A stretch of DNA of 64,000 nucleotides from Oopsacas minuta (lineage: Eukaryota > Porifera > Hexactinellida > Lyssacinosida > Leucopsacidae): assembly GCA_024704765.1 (NCBI GenBank), contig JAKMXF010000339.1, positions 1 to 64,000 on the forward strand. The letters run 5' to 3'. The position numbers and the translations under genes were made by a program. A model generated the notes under the pieces. The model was not told the origin of the DNA, made no database searches, and saw nothing but the letters and a program-made list of their open reading frames with translations. Positions 1 to 11,216 of this stretch are shown one piece after another; position 1 is the first letter of the stretch; the number at the start of each line of letters is the position of its first letter.

Positions 1-2
1 AT

Positions 3-293
3 TATGCGAAAGATACGCTTAAACTTTTTGAAGATCTAAATATCCCATACATTCCAAAATCTGCTAACCCTCCTAATACACCTCAATTAAGGCCAATTGA
101 GGATTTCTGGGGTTATTTGAAATCCAAAGTTTATGAAGGTGGGTGGGAAGCTAAATCCTTCAGAATGTTGAAACAAAGGATTCGGAAATCAATCAGACAA
201 GTGGAATTTTCAATTGTCCAAAGGCTATTTTCAAGTGTCAAGACGAATATCCGAAAATCTGCAGACAATGGCCCATTAGCAGCGATCCATTGA
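3..293 (+). CDS. C-terminal end of a Tc1/mariner-like (IS630-type) DDE transposase
   Basis: The frame is open from the left window edge to a TGA at 291-293 and gives 96 residues. It contains RPIEDFWGYLK, the usual context of the third catalytic acidic residue in IS630/Tc1/mariner transposases, preceded by PPNTPQLRP in the place of the common SPDLNP motif. A basic C-terminal tail of the normal kind (RIRKSIRQVEF) follows. The enzyme would cut and rejoin the ends of its own element. The first two catalytic residues lie outside the window, so I cannot say whether the gene is intact. It runs toward the opposite-strand hAT relic that begins at 452 and is not part of it. The superfamily call is fairly secure; the family within it is open. 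Confidence 0.75.
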   Translation, partial: YAKDTLKLFEDLNIPYIPKSANPPNTPQLRPIEDFWGYLKSKVYEGGWEAKSFRMLKQRIRKSIRQVEFSIVQRLFSSVKTNIRKSADNGPLAAIH

Positions 294-451
294 GTTCTAG
301 CTAAATTAAAATGTAATTAAACAAATATGATCGAATTATACAATACTTTGTTGATAATTGATACAAGCTCAAACAAGATGAAATTTGTCTAATCTTTTAG
401 TGCTCACCCGTTAGTATGTAGGGATTGTTCCAGTAACTGTAAATTAGAGGA

Positions 452-2155
452 TTAACTACCAGTAGCCTCAAAATGGCTGAATTCTTTAGCCAGAAAATGA
501 AAGTCGTCTTCAAGAATTTTGGTTGTAGTTGTAGTTGTGGATTTGTGAATAGATTCCCTTAGTTCATCGAGCATTATACTTTTGGAAGGAACAAGATTCA
601 AATATGATAATTCAGTGGTGTTATTAATTTGTGTTGTGTTAGCCTCAATTATATCATTAGTCTCCGCTTGAATTGGGTATAGACATTTGAGTATAACTTT
701 AGCAGTCTTTAGCAGGTCGGATTTCTTTATAGAATTATCGATAGATTCTGGATTAAGGAGATATTTCATTATAGCAACTATTTCAATTACTCTTCTGTCA
801 TTTATACGTTCCTTTAGGGTTTGAAATACATCAAGTGCCAGTTGTGACCCAATATTATCAATTTGGGGATACATGAAATTAAATATTCCTTCTGCCGTTA
901 ATAGATTAGAATCTCGGCTACATAATGAAGCAACTGCGATTTCTACAGGCTTTAGACATTTGTGGATATCATCAAGCATTTCCCATTCATGTTCATAGAT
1001 GGTAATGCTCCATGAAACATAAATTACTGCTTTACTTAATGGTTTTTCAGTTCCAAAAACCGCTCAATCATAGTGAGTAAACTGCTCAATCTAGTTTTGC
1101 AATCAAGGATTAATTTCAATTCCTTTCCGTTTCGATTTTCTTTAACATAACCCTGGAGCACATCATTTTTTGTTGGAGATTTTCTAAACAACCTTGCAAT
1201 AATTCTGACCGTATTTATTAGGAGGTTCAAATGATGCTTTAGAATCGGTAATATGCTTTCTATATCATGTGGGTCACAAATTTCATCATCATCATGAAGC
1301 ATGTGATCGTGAAGTTCTTCATTCAATTCAGCCGGTGAATTTCCGAGTATTTCAACGCTATAGTTAGTTTTGGGATCATAGAGGACATCACAAATTGCAA
1401 GATGGATGGCATGAGCAAAGCAAATTTGGTGAATTGGTTTACAAAGTTTTCCCATTTTGGTCATAACTGAGGCACCATCAGTTACCACTGCTACAACGTG
1501 TTCATTTAGATGAATATCGAATTCCTCATGTTTAGATTCAAGAATTCCTTTTGCAGTTTCGGTCGGCATGGTGTTAAATATTCTAGCAAATCCAAGGATC
1601 CAAACTTAGAGTTTTAGATGGAGATTGACATTCATGTACCGTCTGTTACAATTTGAAGTGTATTCATCAAGAGTTATACTAAATTGAGCATTGTTCTCGA
1701 GTATTTCAGCCAATTCTTGCTTAATAGAAGATTTCACTTGTAAACTATATTCTCTACTCGAATTGATATAGTAGAATGGCGCTTCGGTGGTATAAAACCC
1801 TTTGCTGATAAGGGTGACCTGATAAACTTACTCTGGGAAATTCTTAAATAACTAAATCCATCTTCCGCAGCTAATCGGGATAATACTTCACCTAGAGATT
1901 GCTGATTAGTGTAATCAAGAAAAGAAACTTGCTTATCACCCAGTTTAATCCTCTTACTTAAAAAGTGTCCCCTTTAGTTTCTTGAGCATGATCGAGCTTG
2001 ATGTTGTGTACGGAAAATGAATGTTTTCTAAGACCACCTGTACTTCCACCACTACAGCTGAGAATATTACCTGAAATGCATAGGGAACATTTTGCTTTTT
2101 CGCCAAATTTCTCAAAATGCTTACAAACTAATGATTTTTATTTAGTTGTTGCCAT
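452..2155 (-). pseudogene. BED zinc-finger hAT transposase relic, C-terminus missing
   Basis: On the minus strand an ATG at 2155 leads into a BED-like zinc finger (FGEKAKCSLC, then GGSTGGLRKH, near 2010-2110). An interrupted linker follows, then two long frames. The frame at 1569-1036 carries VVAVVTDGASVMTKMG and CFAHAIHLAICDVLY, the hAT core around the second catalytic aspartate and the conserved Cys/His pair. The frame at 979-452 continues with helical sequence. There is a stop a few codons after the start, further stops or shifts near 1570-1950, and a frame change between 1036 and 979. The C-terminal hAT dimerisation block is absent. In life the protein would bind terminal repeats and catalyse cut-and-paste transposition. 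It is clearly a dead copy. Confidence 0.82.
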
Positions 2156-2339
2156 TTTTCTTTCAAATTGATCAAGACTAACATCAATTTAGTATTCATA
2201 TACTATATATTATACATTGTTATTGTTGATCGGTTATTTTTGAGGATTCCACTAAATATTTTACAGGATTAATTGAATTACTTCATTTGTATTCAATATA
2301 CAATGAACACTATACTATTCCTTGTATAATATTATATTA

Positions 2340-2410
2340 CCCGGGTATCGTGTATTAATCAGAATATAGGAACTGAGTATACCCGGGTCTTAGAGAACCG
2401 GGTCCCACCA
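2340..2410. repeat. Inverted CCCGGGT motifs upstream of the BED-hAT relic
   Basis: ACCCGGGTAT near 2340 and ATACCCGGGT near 2377 form a perfect inverted pair about 27 bases apart, and a third ACCGGGTCCC follows near 2396. They lie 5' of the minus-strand hAT gene, so they may be its terminal or subterminal repeats. This is inference: no target duplication is visible. Confidence 0.4.
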
Positions 2411-3029
2411 CTCGATGGTACGCATCCTTATTCGGATCCATTCAAAAACTAATTCCAATCATGTCTCATTTAAAATAAGGCCTTTCTTGCTCAGTTCAAA
2501 TTGCCAAAGTGATACATCTATCTCTTGTTTATCTGGACTTACCATAATGGAAGCTAAATTCTTAAATAATTCTGTAAACATGTCAGCTTTTGCATATTAT
2601 AGTGTGTAAAGATTTTATATCTATATCTGAAGTTTCTGAGTGTCCTATAATTTTGCTCATATAGTATCTTTCTTTCTAGATTTCATGATATTTCCGTAGT
2701 TGTACCTAATCACTTTGCGATAGATAATCATAGCTTACTAGACATGATGACTCGCAACTGAATATGTATAATGGACCAGGATGCACGATAGACCGCACTT
2801 TAATATTCATTAATATTGGATTATTATTATTATTGGAGAGTATGTTTACGAAGGAATGGGCTTATTTTGTCTTTTAAATTTTTCATCTCCTTAAATCTGA
2901 TCGTTCTACTCCCACGTGGGAAACTGTTGATTTAGAAGTCTATTAACATTCAGCAGGCCCCCTAAGCCTTTTTTGTTCCTTTGTGGGTCCGGATTGTTGG
3001 GAGAACCGAAACTCTCCACTTTCACTAAT
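2411..3029. other. Unassigned spacer between hAT and Helitron relics
   Basis: I see no coding similarity here. The frame at 2415-2609 has no recognisable motif. The DNA is AT-rich, with a short TTA/ATT run near 2820. Confidence 0.5.
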
Positions 3030-6000
3030 ATGTGCTACAAATTTCCCTCTGTTGTGGATAAGGAAAGGTTATTCCTCTTTTAGCTCCTCTACCTGAGATG
3101 CTTAGATATCCACTGAATACTAGTGATAGTCAGGGAAAGACTTCAGACAAGATATAAGAGCTTACAGCTCGGCACTTGCTTGTGCTTCAATCGGTGTGAA
3201 CCTTCATAAATAACTAGCTAATGCTAAACTTTGAATTAACACTTTCTGCATTCAAGGAGTTGCTACAATTAAATTGGACCACTCACTCCAAGAGAAGTCG
3301 AAGCGCCATCCTTTGCCCAAATCTATATTCATGGCGGAACAGCTGATGGAGAACTAGTAAACCTTCAGCGATATCTCGAAGAGGCATATCTTCCTTGTAT
3401 TGGAAGAACTCCAAGATACTCTCCATGAGATCAGCTCTTATCTCTTTTATCTCAAACAATGTATAGATATGATGAAAGAAAATGGAGCTAGTGACGTAAG
3501 GATGATCATCAGAGCTGATGGTGGTCCAGATCCTAGATGATAAAATACTCCTATTGCTCCTGAGATTGTTGCATAATGCCTGGAGACGGGTATAGAGAAG
3601 GAGTAGCTACCAGAGACATAGTACTATGTACACGTACAGGGGGTTTGCAACGTATCACCGAGTGCAACTGTGCTGATTCTTTACATTATGTTCTTTTGTT
3701 TCCTTCAAGACATAATGGGTGGCACATGAAATTCCCCAAAAGCCGAGGAGATGGATTTGAACTCCAAGGAGACTATTCTTATCCTATTATGGTTAGAGGA
3801 GAAGTAGGCTATCTACATCTCTGTGGCAAACTCTATCAACAATTGGTTTATGTTTGCTAAAGTATTGCAAGTGAAACTCAATTATTACAAGTTCAATCAA
3901 AGGACGCTCAGAGTGGAGTAGAACTATACAGGGGACTTAGGAATGCAGTCTCTGTTCGAGATATTAATGCTGGAGAATTTGGTAGAAGATTGATATTGCC
4001 TCCTTCTTTCATAGGAAGTCTAAGACATGTTTGAATCGTATCAGGAGTGCATATCCATAGTCCGATACTACGGTAAGCCTGATTATTTCATTACATTTAC
4101 TTGTAATCCAGATTGGGAAAAGATACATCAGCTCTTAGGTTTAATCAAAAGCGACAGTTCGTCCTAATTTGATAGTTCGGGTATTCGTAATGAAATTATC
4201 TGAATTTATTGACGATATCAGCGTAAACACGTACTAGCGAGGCCGAAAGCGTATGCATACACTATTGAATTTCAAAAACGTGGCCTCCTTCATGCAGTAT
4301 GTTGGTAATTTTTACAGAAGAGGATAAACGTAGAGAACCATTTAACTATGATGAAAAGTGCGGAAATTCCTAACCCAAAACATCACCTAAACTACATAGA
4401 ATCATGAAGTGTTGTATGATGCATAATTCATGTGGAGTATTAAGGAAACGGCTACTGCATGCAAGATGGAAAATGCAGTAAAATATTTCCTAATCAGTTT
4501 ACAAACGTAAGCTTAAAGTATGCAAGTTTGAACCAGACAACCCGATGGGTTGTTCCATAAAACCAACTTTTAGTTTAAAGTTCAATGCTCATATTAATGC
4601 TGAAATCGGTAGTATGGTTATAGAAGTGAATATTTGTACAGATACTTATACAAAGGTCACGATAAGGTGATTGCAGAATTTGATGAAGGAGAAAGTACTG
4701 CAGGTAGCAAGAAGGATGTTGATAAAATTGTCTATTACATAAACGCTAGATACCCTAAGATGTTAAGTACGTCTTTCAATGAAGATGTAATAAGTATGAT
4801 AACTATTGGGTAATACGTACAATCTACATTTTTGTGACGTAACCTATATCGTGCTGATTTCTGCAATGGATATTTGCATGAAAACAGTAGTTATCAATTT
4901 GTTAATGATAAATCTCAGATTAATGACCAAATTTTAAAGTACTTAATAATTATGCGATATATATACAAGTCTAAAAATGTCAGAATCTCCTATTTCGATA
5001 TTAATCTAGACGTAAGTACGTTACATACGTATTATACAACTTAGTAGAAATGTATTTGCTACCGAAGCTTGCTACCGTATATTTGGTTATGAACTCCAAG
5101 GAAAAAAACACTAAAGGAGATTAGCACTCCATTTGGAAGGATATTAATCCGTGGTGTATAGAGAAAGTCCTGACTTAGAAGCTGTCCTTAACGAACAGAA
5201 ACACTACATTGACAGGGTGGTTCAGGGCTAATGAAAAGTTCCCCGGTGCAAGAAATATTACTTACGCCAATTTCCCTGATAATTTTTGTGGGATACATCC
5301 TCATATAAGTAGAAAGAAAGAAAAGGGACATGGTACCTTGATTAGTCTTGTATATTCAGTCCATCCGGATGAAGCGGAACGTTTCTACATTAGAATACTC
5401 CTACATCATGTAACTGGATGTCTCAGTCAGGGATATTCGAACACTTCTTGATGGTACTATTTCAATATCTACAAGGAAGCAGAATTCAGACGAGGTCTCA
5501 TAGAAGATGACCAAAAGTGTGACGATTGTTTGACATAAGCTGCTTCATATTCAATGCCATCAGAACTACTTCAATTCTTATCACACTACTTATCTTTAAT
5601 GACCGATCTGAACCATTGGTTTCGTGGAAAACATCAGGCGTCTTTGGCTGAATACTTTCTTTTCAGAGCTAGAGTTATTTCCCCCAGTTTTGAATTGGAT
5701 GACTATATCTTGAACAGTGCGTGTTAGATATTGAGTACCGGCTTGCAAACCATTTTTCTGTCTGACTTTGGAGGGATGCCACTCCCATCACATGAAAGTA
5801 GTCCACATGATCAGCTTAAAGTTATTCAGGATGAATTAGAGTCCGATGAGCAACAACAAGCTTTCATTGTTGAGACTAATATTCCTCTAAGGAACCCTGA
5901 TCAGCATGAAATATATAATTGCATAATGAAGACACTTACGATACGAGTGTTGAATAGAGAGCTTTCTTCAGTGATGGGCCAGGAGTTCCTGGAAAGACAT

Positions 6001-6221
6001 TTCTGTACAACACTCTGTTAGCTAAAGTGCGATCACAAGGACATATCGCATTTGCTTTGGCTCCATCAGGCATAGCGCCCTACTGCTAACTACCGGAAGG
6101 AATGTTCATTCTAGATTGAAAGTGACGATTCCCTTGAGTGCACAAACAAAACTGATACAAAGCGCGAATCTATTGGCCTGGTATGAAGCTCCAATGGTAC
6201 AAAGAGATGCTACTAAGTTTA
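3030..6221 (+). pseudogene. Helitron Rep/helicase relic, part 1 (Rep and start of helicase)
   Basis: Several plus-strand pieces in shifting frames follow the Helitron RepHel order. FRQDIRAYSSALACASIGVN near 3142 is the N-terminal block. ATRDIVLCTRTGGLQRITE and LHYVLLFPSRHNGWH lie at 3610-3730. YFITFTCNPDW near 4083 precedes the HUH site. EYLYRYLYKGHDK near 4627 is the tyrosine-rich nuclease motif. LTGWFRANEKFPGAR near 5207 and DFGGMPLPS near 5764 precede the helicase. A Walker A (GVPGKTFLYN) sits at 5984-6013, and LLAWYEAPMVQRDATKF near 6170 is the Walker B region. The HUH motif at 4288-4300 reads Leu-His-Ala-Val and the frame breaks just after it. A functional protein would nick and unwind DNA for rolling-circle transposition. 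The piece ends exactly at the Tc1 insertion at 6224 and resumes at 7604. Confidence 0.88.
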
Positions 6222-6223
6222 TA

Positions 6224-7601
6224 CAGTCTGTCAGCTTGAAATTGGGAAGATCTTTGTTTTTCCCTAGCTACAAGTACATTTAGTGTATTTCTATTCCAAA
6301 TATGTTATTAGAATCCTTAAACAATCAATAAATAGTAGGCCTAATAATTTATCTTATTTCCGTTACTTTTCCGTACTAATTTGACTCTTTTTGGCATCGA
6401 TGACCAAAATGGACGTAAAAATTCATGTTCTAAAGAATTTCATACTTCATTTAGCTCCCTTCCCAGCTCATTTACATTTCGTGGTGACTTCAAATTGATT
6501 TCTCTCTTGATGCACGACCAGAGGTTCTCGATCGGATTCAAATCCGGACTACAAGCAGGCCAATACATCCTATATATCCCTTTCTCCTCCATGTATCCTT
6601 TAGCAAGGTTGCACGTGTGTTTAGGATCGTTGTCTTCCTGGAAAACCCATCCATCAGGGTACAAGACACTTGCTTGTTCTACTAAACATTCGTGCAGAAT
6701 GTCGCAGTAAAGTCGCTGGTGAGATCTTCTCTGAAATCTTGATAGGAAACGTTCCACGTGCTGAAAATGCTCCCCAAACATGCAATTTAGGAGAGTGTTT
6801 CGTACTGAGTTTTATTGGTTTCGAATCACCTTTACACCAGGCACATACTCTGCCACCAGCTAGCCAAATGGACATCTCATCGCTAAATATCACTTTCTCC
6901 CAATCTCTACATCTGTTAGACTTAGCCCAATCGACACGATAAGCCTTATGGGTTTGTGTAAGCATCGGAATCTTTCTAGCGACCTTGCGGGTGAAGCCAC
7001 GCTGCTTCATCTCAATCCTTACAGCCTCATGTGAGAACGATAGACCCCACCTTTTGTTAAATTTGCAAGACAACTTCCTCACAGATAACCTAGGATTGTT
7101 GATTGCCAAACTAACAAGTGATCTAGCGTTATTTGCTTTGATCTGACGCTGTTTTCCGGAACCAATCTTTCTATCAAAGGATTCAGCATTCCTCAATTTG
7201 TAAACAGTGCGATAAACTGTACTTTTTGGAACTCCAGTTCTTCGAGATAATTCCATACAATTCGTGATTCCTGTGAAAAGTATCTTGATATTGTTACGCT
7301 GTTCTTGCTCGTTCATTTTAAGGTTTTGAATTGATGAAAGTAAAGAATTATTGGCGAATAAATAGAAGTGTTGCGAGAAATTCAAGTGATAAATATTTAT
7401 ATGGAATATTTGATTAGTAACTAAGTATAAATTGAAATATTTTGTAACCGCAGTCAGCTAGAGAAGTTCAGTTGGTTAAGAAATGACTAGAAATGTTGAA
7501 AAACACAAACTATCAATATTATTACGATAAGCAATTTGAAAATGCAATTAGGAACATTCTAACATCGAAAAAGATTTTCCCAATTTCAAGTTGACAGACT
7601 A
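6224..7601 (-). mobile_element. Tc1 element (DD34E) inserted in the Helitron
   Basis: The left end reads CAGTCTGTCAGCTTGAAATT and the right end, reverse-complemented, TAGTCTGTCAACTTGAAATT. The inverted repeat continues through GGGAARATCTTT. TA flanks both ends (6222-6223 and 7602-7603), as expected for Tc1/mariner. The length, 1378 bp, is normal. Joining the flanks across one TA restores the Helitron helicase reading (KFIS...LPFGGR), which confirms the boundaries. The transposase lies on the minus strand. Confidence 0.9.
6341..7316 (-). pseudogene. Tc1-family DD34E transposase, frameshifted
   Basis: The start chosen is MNEQEQRNN at 7316, which gives about 325 residues, the normal family length; an ATG 23 codons further up is also in frame. 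In order: a paired HTH region (LSRRTGVPKSTVYRTVYKLR), a basic linker (GSGKQRQIK), a second HTH (LSVRKLSCKFNKRWGLSFSH), the first aspartate in IFSDEMSIW, the second in FQEDNDPKHT, and the glutamate in SPDLNPIENLW. By my count 34 residues separate the last two. A frameshift lies near 6700-6780. A TGA replaces a likely tryptophan near 6440 in a context reading LNEV-stop-NSLEHEFLR. All three acidic residues remain. Related relics lie at 23619-24605 and 31690-32826. Confidence 0.88.
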
Positions 7602-7603
7602 TA

Positions 7604-7716
7604 TCGTAGTTAAGAAATATTGGTTCCTGTGAGCTACCATTTGGAGGAAGGGTGATCGTATATTTGGTGGTGATTTCCTCCAGATTCTCCTTATAATTCT
7701 ACATAGTACCAGAGCA
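7604..7716 (+). pseudogene. Helitron helicase relic, part 2
   Basis: Between the Tc1 right end and the hAT left end the plus strand reads LPFGGR near 7650 and then, after a one-base slip, FGGDFLQIL followed by LHSTRA. This is the Helitron/Pif1 block usually written PFGGKVVVLGGDFRQILPV. It joins the end of part 1 across the Tc1 element and is cut by the hAT end at about 7717. Only about 37 codons survive. Confidence 0.8.
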
Positions 7717-7853
7717 CAGCCGGTCCCAGGATTTGAGAAAGGGGGGTCTATTTTTACAAAGTTCCAGACGCAATTTCTGAGGATAAAAGATTTATAATAC
7801 TTGCTATGAATATACTTGCTTATTATAAATGAAAGATTTTTAATCGTATCTAG

Positions 7854-9364
7854 TCAAATATCACATAACTGGAAACATTCTTCTTTGGTTTTTTCTATGA
7901 ATTTCAAGCAAATATAGTCTAAGTTTATATCCATACTATGGTGCATATTCATCAGCGCTAGTCTAGAGAGTCGCTCTTGTCCCATCGTGCTACGAAGGTA
8001 GCTTTTTACTCTGCTAAGACATGAGAATGAACGCTCTGACTCACAACTTCCAATTGGAAGGGTGCATCCAATTTTTAGTATGGTTAGAATGTTGGGAAAA
8101 ATATCTTCATCTGCATGACTTAGACACTCGGACAAGTTTACTGATAATTGATTGGGCTCCTTGCAACTCCAATAGTGCTGCCATTCCTTCATTTCAGATC
8201 TAAGTGAAGAACTAAAGGGCAGGTCTGGTTCCCAAAACATTAGTCCAATTACAACAGACTCTAAGTCAACAGCACCTAATGTGATAGCATCGGGGAGTAA
8301 TGCAAGGATTCTATGCCTTTCCTGTCCTCAGGATTGAATCAACCTGTTAAATTCAGCTAATAAATAGTCAACAAACTGTATTGCCAGATTTCGCAGGTAA
8401 TACTCCTTTGGACATGTACTTGGAGCATTAACTCTGTAAATTTGTCGAGAAGATCTAGGTCCAGCTCCTCTAGGAGATGTGATATTAACACCAACCTTCG
8501 AGACAAAGTGGATAACTTCTTCATGCCAGCTGTTGTCCTCATCCTCAATATCATACCTAAAGCCAGTGATTCGATCTTTTGCCCGGTCTATCATGGCATA
8601 TGCCTGATAGATATCCAGGTCCCTTTTCTGCAGCTTGGGAGCAATGGGCCTGATGATTTCCAATGCATTCTTTGCAGTAATGAAGCGATGATAGTTGCTG
8701 ATGACTCCAGATTGGACAAAAGCCCCTGTGCATTAGATCTTGTATCCTAATCCCAATGACCACTCCAAGTATCCTCGTAAATTTGGTGATAGCTAGATGA
8801 ATCCCGCATGCGTCTAGACATTCGCACAATGACTCATACATAGTATGCAAGCTATCAAAACAAGTATGCCGCTCGCTCCACCCACCTTGTTTTACAGTCC
8901 AACAAGCTTTGTCTTATGCATGTCAGGTGCCAAATTCTTTACTATTCTTTCAAGAAATCGCTGCCTTTTGAGAGACTTATCAAAGAACAGGAAAACAGCG
9001 TTGAGAGTATCAATCATGTTCCTGATTGCAGGCAGTTTACAAGCACTGGCAATGCTTAGAGTGAGTACATGGCTGTTACAATGTACATACAGTGCACGTG
9101 GGGATACTTGTCCTATCCTTGTTTGTACTCCAACTTTATCAGAAGACATACAAGCGGCACTATCATAGCTTTGACCCCTTGCTTTAGTAAGATCGACGTG
9201 GTTATGCTTGAGGCTTTCGATAATAGCACTGGCTATTGTTTCTCCAGTTACACTCTCAAGATACATGAAATCATAGAAAAATTCTCTGATTTCGTTACCA
9301 TCAAGTAACATCAGACACACGGAGAGAATCTCTTGATTGCTATGAGGATCTGTAACTTCATCAG
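7854..9364 (-). pseudogene. hAT (ZMYM1/DUF4371-like) transposase, C-terminal part
   Basis: The minus-strand reading begins with DEVTDPHSNQE, the block holding the first hAT catalytic aspartate. It continues through IREFFYDF, TGETIASAI, and ARGQSYDSAACMSS with KVGVQTRI (second aspartate region), then HCNSHVLTLSIASACK, through broken frames at 8890-8330, to the C-terminal dimerisation block: DIFPNILTILKIGCTLPIGS, then SERSFSCLSRVKSYLRSTMG. The stop is TGA at 7854-7856. The first codons abut the TTCATCAG target duplication at 9357-9364; upstream coding continues at 11571 beyond the inserted element. Frames change near 8240-8330 and 8660-8890. The protein would be a transposase of a type that also gave rise to ZMYM1-like genes. 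Confidence 0.88.
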
Positions 9365-9716
9365 TAGGCCGGATCGAGAAAAGTATAAATCGTCGGTTCA
9401 ACTTCTACCTAAGGGAAATGTTGCCTTCACCATTTTCTAGGAAAATGCGAGGATTATATTTGAAAAATATTTCGATTTGACCCTTGCGGTTTTATATTTT
9501 TGCTGTGTCAATTTTCGCAAAATTGATTTTATATTGTCTGAATTTTCAAATTCCTTTGACTTAGCTCCTTTATATATATTTTTGGTAATAGTAAGTCGTA
9601 TATTCGCTATTGGATGGTATATTAATCGAATTTCTATGTTCAAGGATACTCAAGTTATCAAGACTTGTTTTGCATATTCTATCATGCCCTATTATTATTA
9701 TTACCCACCCCCACTT
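9365..9716 (+). repeat. Left terminal inverted repeat of the unclassified element
   Basis: It is aligned by eye to the reverse complement of 11217-11562, mostly identical with scattered substitutions and small gaps. The inner end is an ATT run followed by ACCCACCCCC, which is also mirrored on the right. Confidence 0.85.
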
Positions 9717-9979
9717 TTGTACCGATTATTTGAAAATTCTGTATTCTTAGTAAAATTTGTTATATAATCACCAAACTCAGTATATCTCTTTATCTAGATC
9801 CAAATTCCTCAATAGGTTACCATAAAGAAATTTTCCCAACATTCCTTATCTCTTGTTCTTAACTTAGTTACAATTTATCTAGCATGGAATTTATGGTCAA
9901 TTATAGTATCTATATCAATACTCGATCAAATCGTTCATATTATTGAGTGATTATATTCCTAAATGTATTTATTTTTGAA

Positions 9980-11215
9980 ATGGCAGAAAACATGCGTAGT
10001 AAAGTATTTCATCCTATTTTTGGCTATCCGGGACCTATTCCAGAAAATCAACTTTCAACAAACTAGATCTATACAATCATTATAGAATGCTTAGAAATGA
10101 AGATTCTTAATCAACTAGAGACGATATAAGTGAAGGAATTAACTGAAGCATTAGTGTACATCTGTAATTTGGCTTCCATACCCACTATATCAGAGCTCAA
10201 AATGAAACAGTACATTAATTCTGATATTATTGAGAGAGCTAAATACTACGGAAAAAGTATTCAAAACAAGCAACAACCTGACCGTATACAGCCTATTAAT
10301 TATTTCCGAATTCAATGTCTTGTTCGATGTCTCAAGTTGCAAATGCCTAATTCAGGAAGGTAAATGTTTTTGCTCTCTCGATAAAAAGATACCACGCCGT
10401 GAGTGGTCATTCGTCTTTGATCAGCGAAACGCTCGAAAATTATTTATATCCTGCTTGGATTGCATGACAACCTCTAAAAATATTGTTATACAATAAAGAA
10501 AAGAGGCACAATATGAAAGAGAAGAAAGGGAAATGAAGAGATTACATGCTGTTCAACCTTCGCAAGAATTTATAGAATGTGTCTTTGAAGAGTTTAAATC
10601 TTTTGACTCGAGCATATCTAATACTCACAAGTATACACGTAATCATAATCAATTACGAAATCTAGCCATAAAGTGTGATAGAAATCAAATTAGCGATCGG
10701 GCAGGCGAAGCTATAGCTAACGTAATATTGCAGGATTATGGTATTATCACACCGGAAGAAGATAGTCAAATTATTGATAGAAACAAACTCCGTAGATCTA
10801 GATTGCTAATGAGGCTCATGAAACTATCGATGAAATATCTGCAATATATTTTGATGGCCGTAAAGATCAAACTCGAGTGCTGGTAGAAAGAGAAGATGGA
10901 CATTGGCATCAGGATACTGCAAATGAAAAACATTATACTGTCTAATCTGAACCGGAGAATCAGTATGTTGCCCATGTAACACCAAGTTCTAGTAGCGCCA
11001 AAGATATACCAAGGGAATTGACTGATCTTTGCAGGGAGCGTAATTCAAATTTAATGGCGGTTGGAGCTGATGGAGCTCGAGTTAACACTGGAATCTACAA
11101 TGGATGTATTAGATTACTTGAACTAGAGTTCACAAAACCACTCCACTGGTTTATTTGCCAATTACATGGTAATGAACTTCCATTGAGGCATCTCTTTCAA
11201 ATAATTGATGGAAAA
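9980..11215 (+). pseudogene. Orphan mobile-element protein (VNTG / NELPLRHLF family), likely transposase
   Basis: It starts at ATG 9980 (MAENMRSKVFHPIFGYPGPI), with PENQLSTN following. Frameshifted pieces then give LFDVSSCKCLIQEGKCFCS (cysteine-rich), FDQRNARKL, NLAIKCDRNQISDRAGEAIA, IIDRNKLRRSR, YFDGRKDQTRVLV, AHVTPSSSSAKDIPREL, GADGARVNTGIYNGCIRLLE and HWFICQLHGNELPLRHLFQ. I recall similar orphan proteins, repeated many times, in arthropod and cnidarian genomes, without a family name I can vouch for. Aspartates in YFDGRKD and GADGARVNTG are candidates for a DDE-type active site; this is inference. Three or more frameshifts and stops kill the gene. The reading ends at IIDGKK, at the start of the right terminal repeat, so the C-terminus is lost. 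Confidence 0.65.
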
Positions 11216-11216
11216 A

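Noticed and set aside
9697-9720. ATT trinucleotide run as a microsatellite of interest
   Set aside because: It is short and is part of the terminal repeat, being mirrored on the other side.
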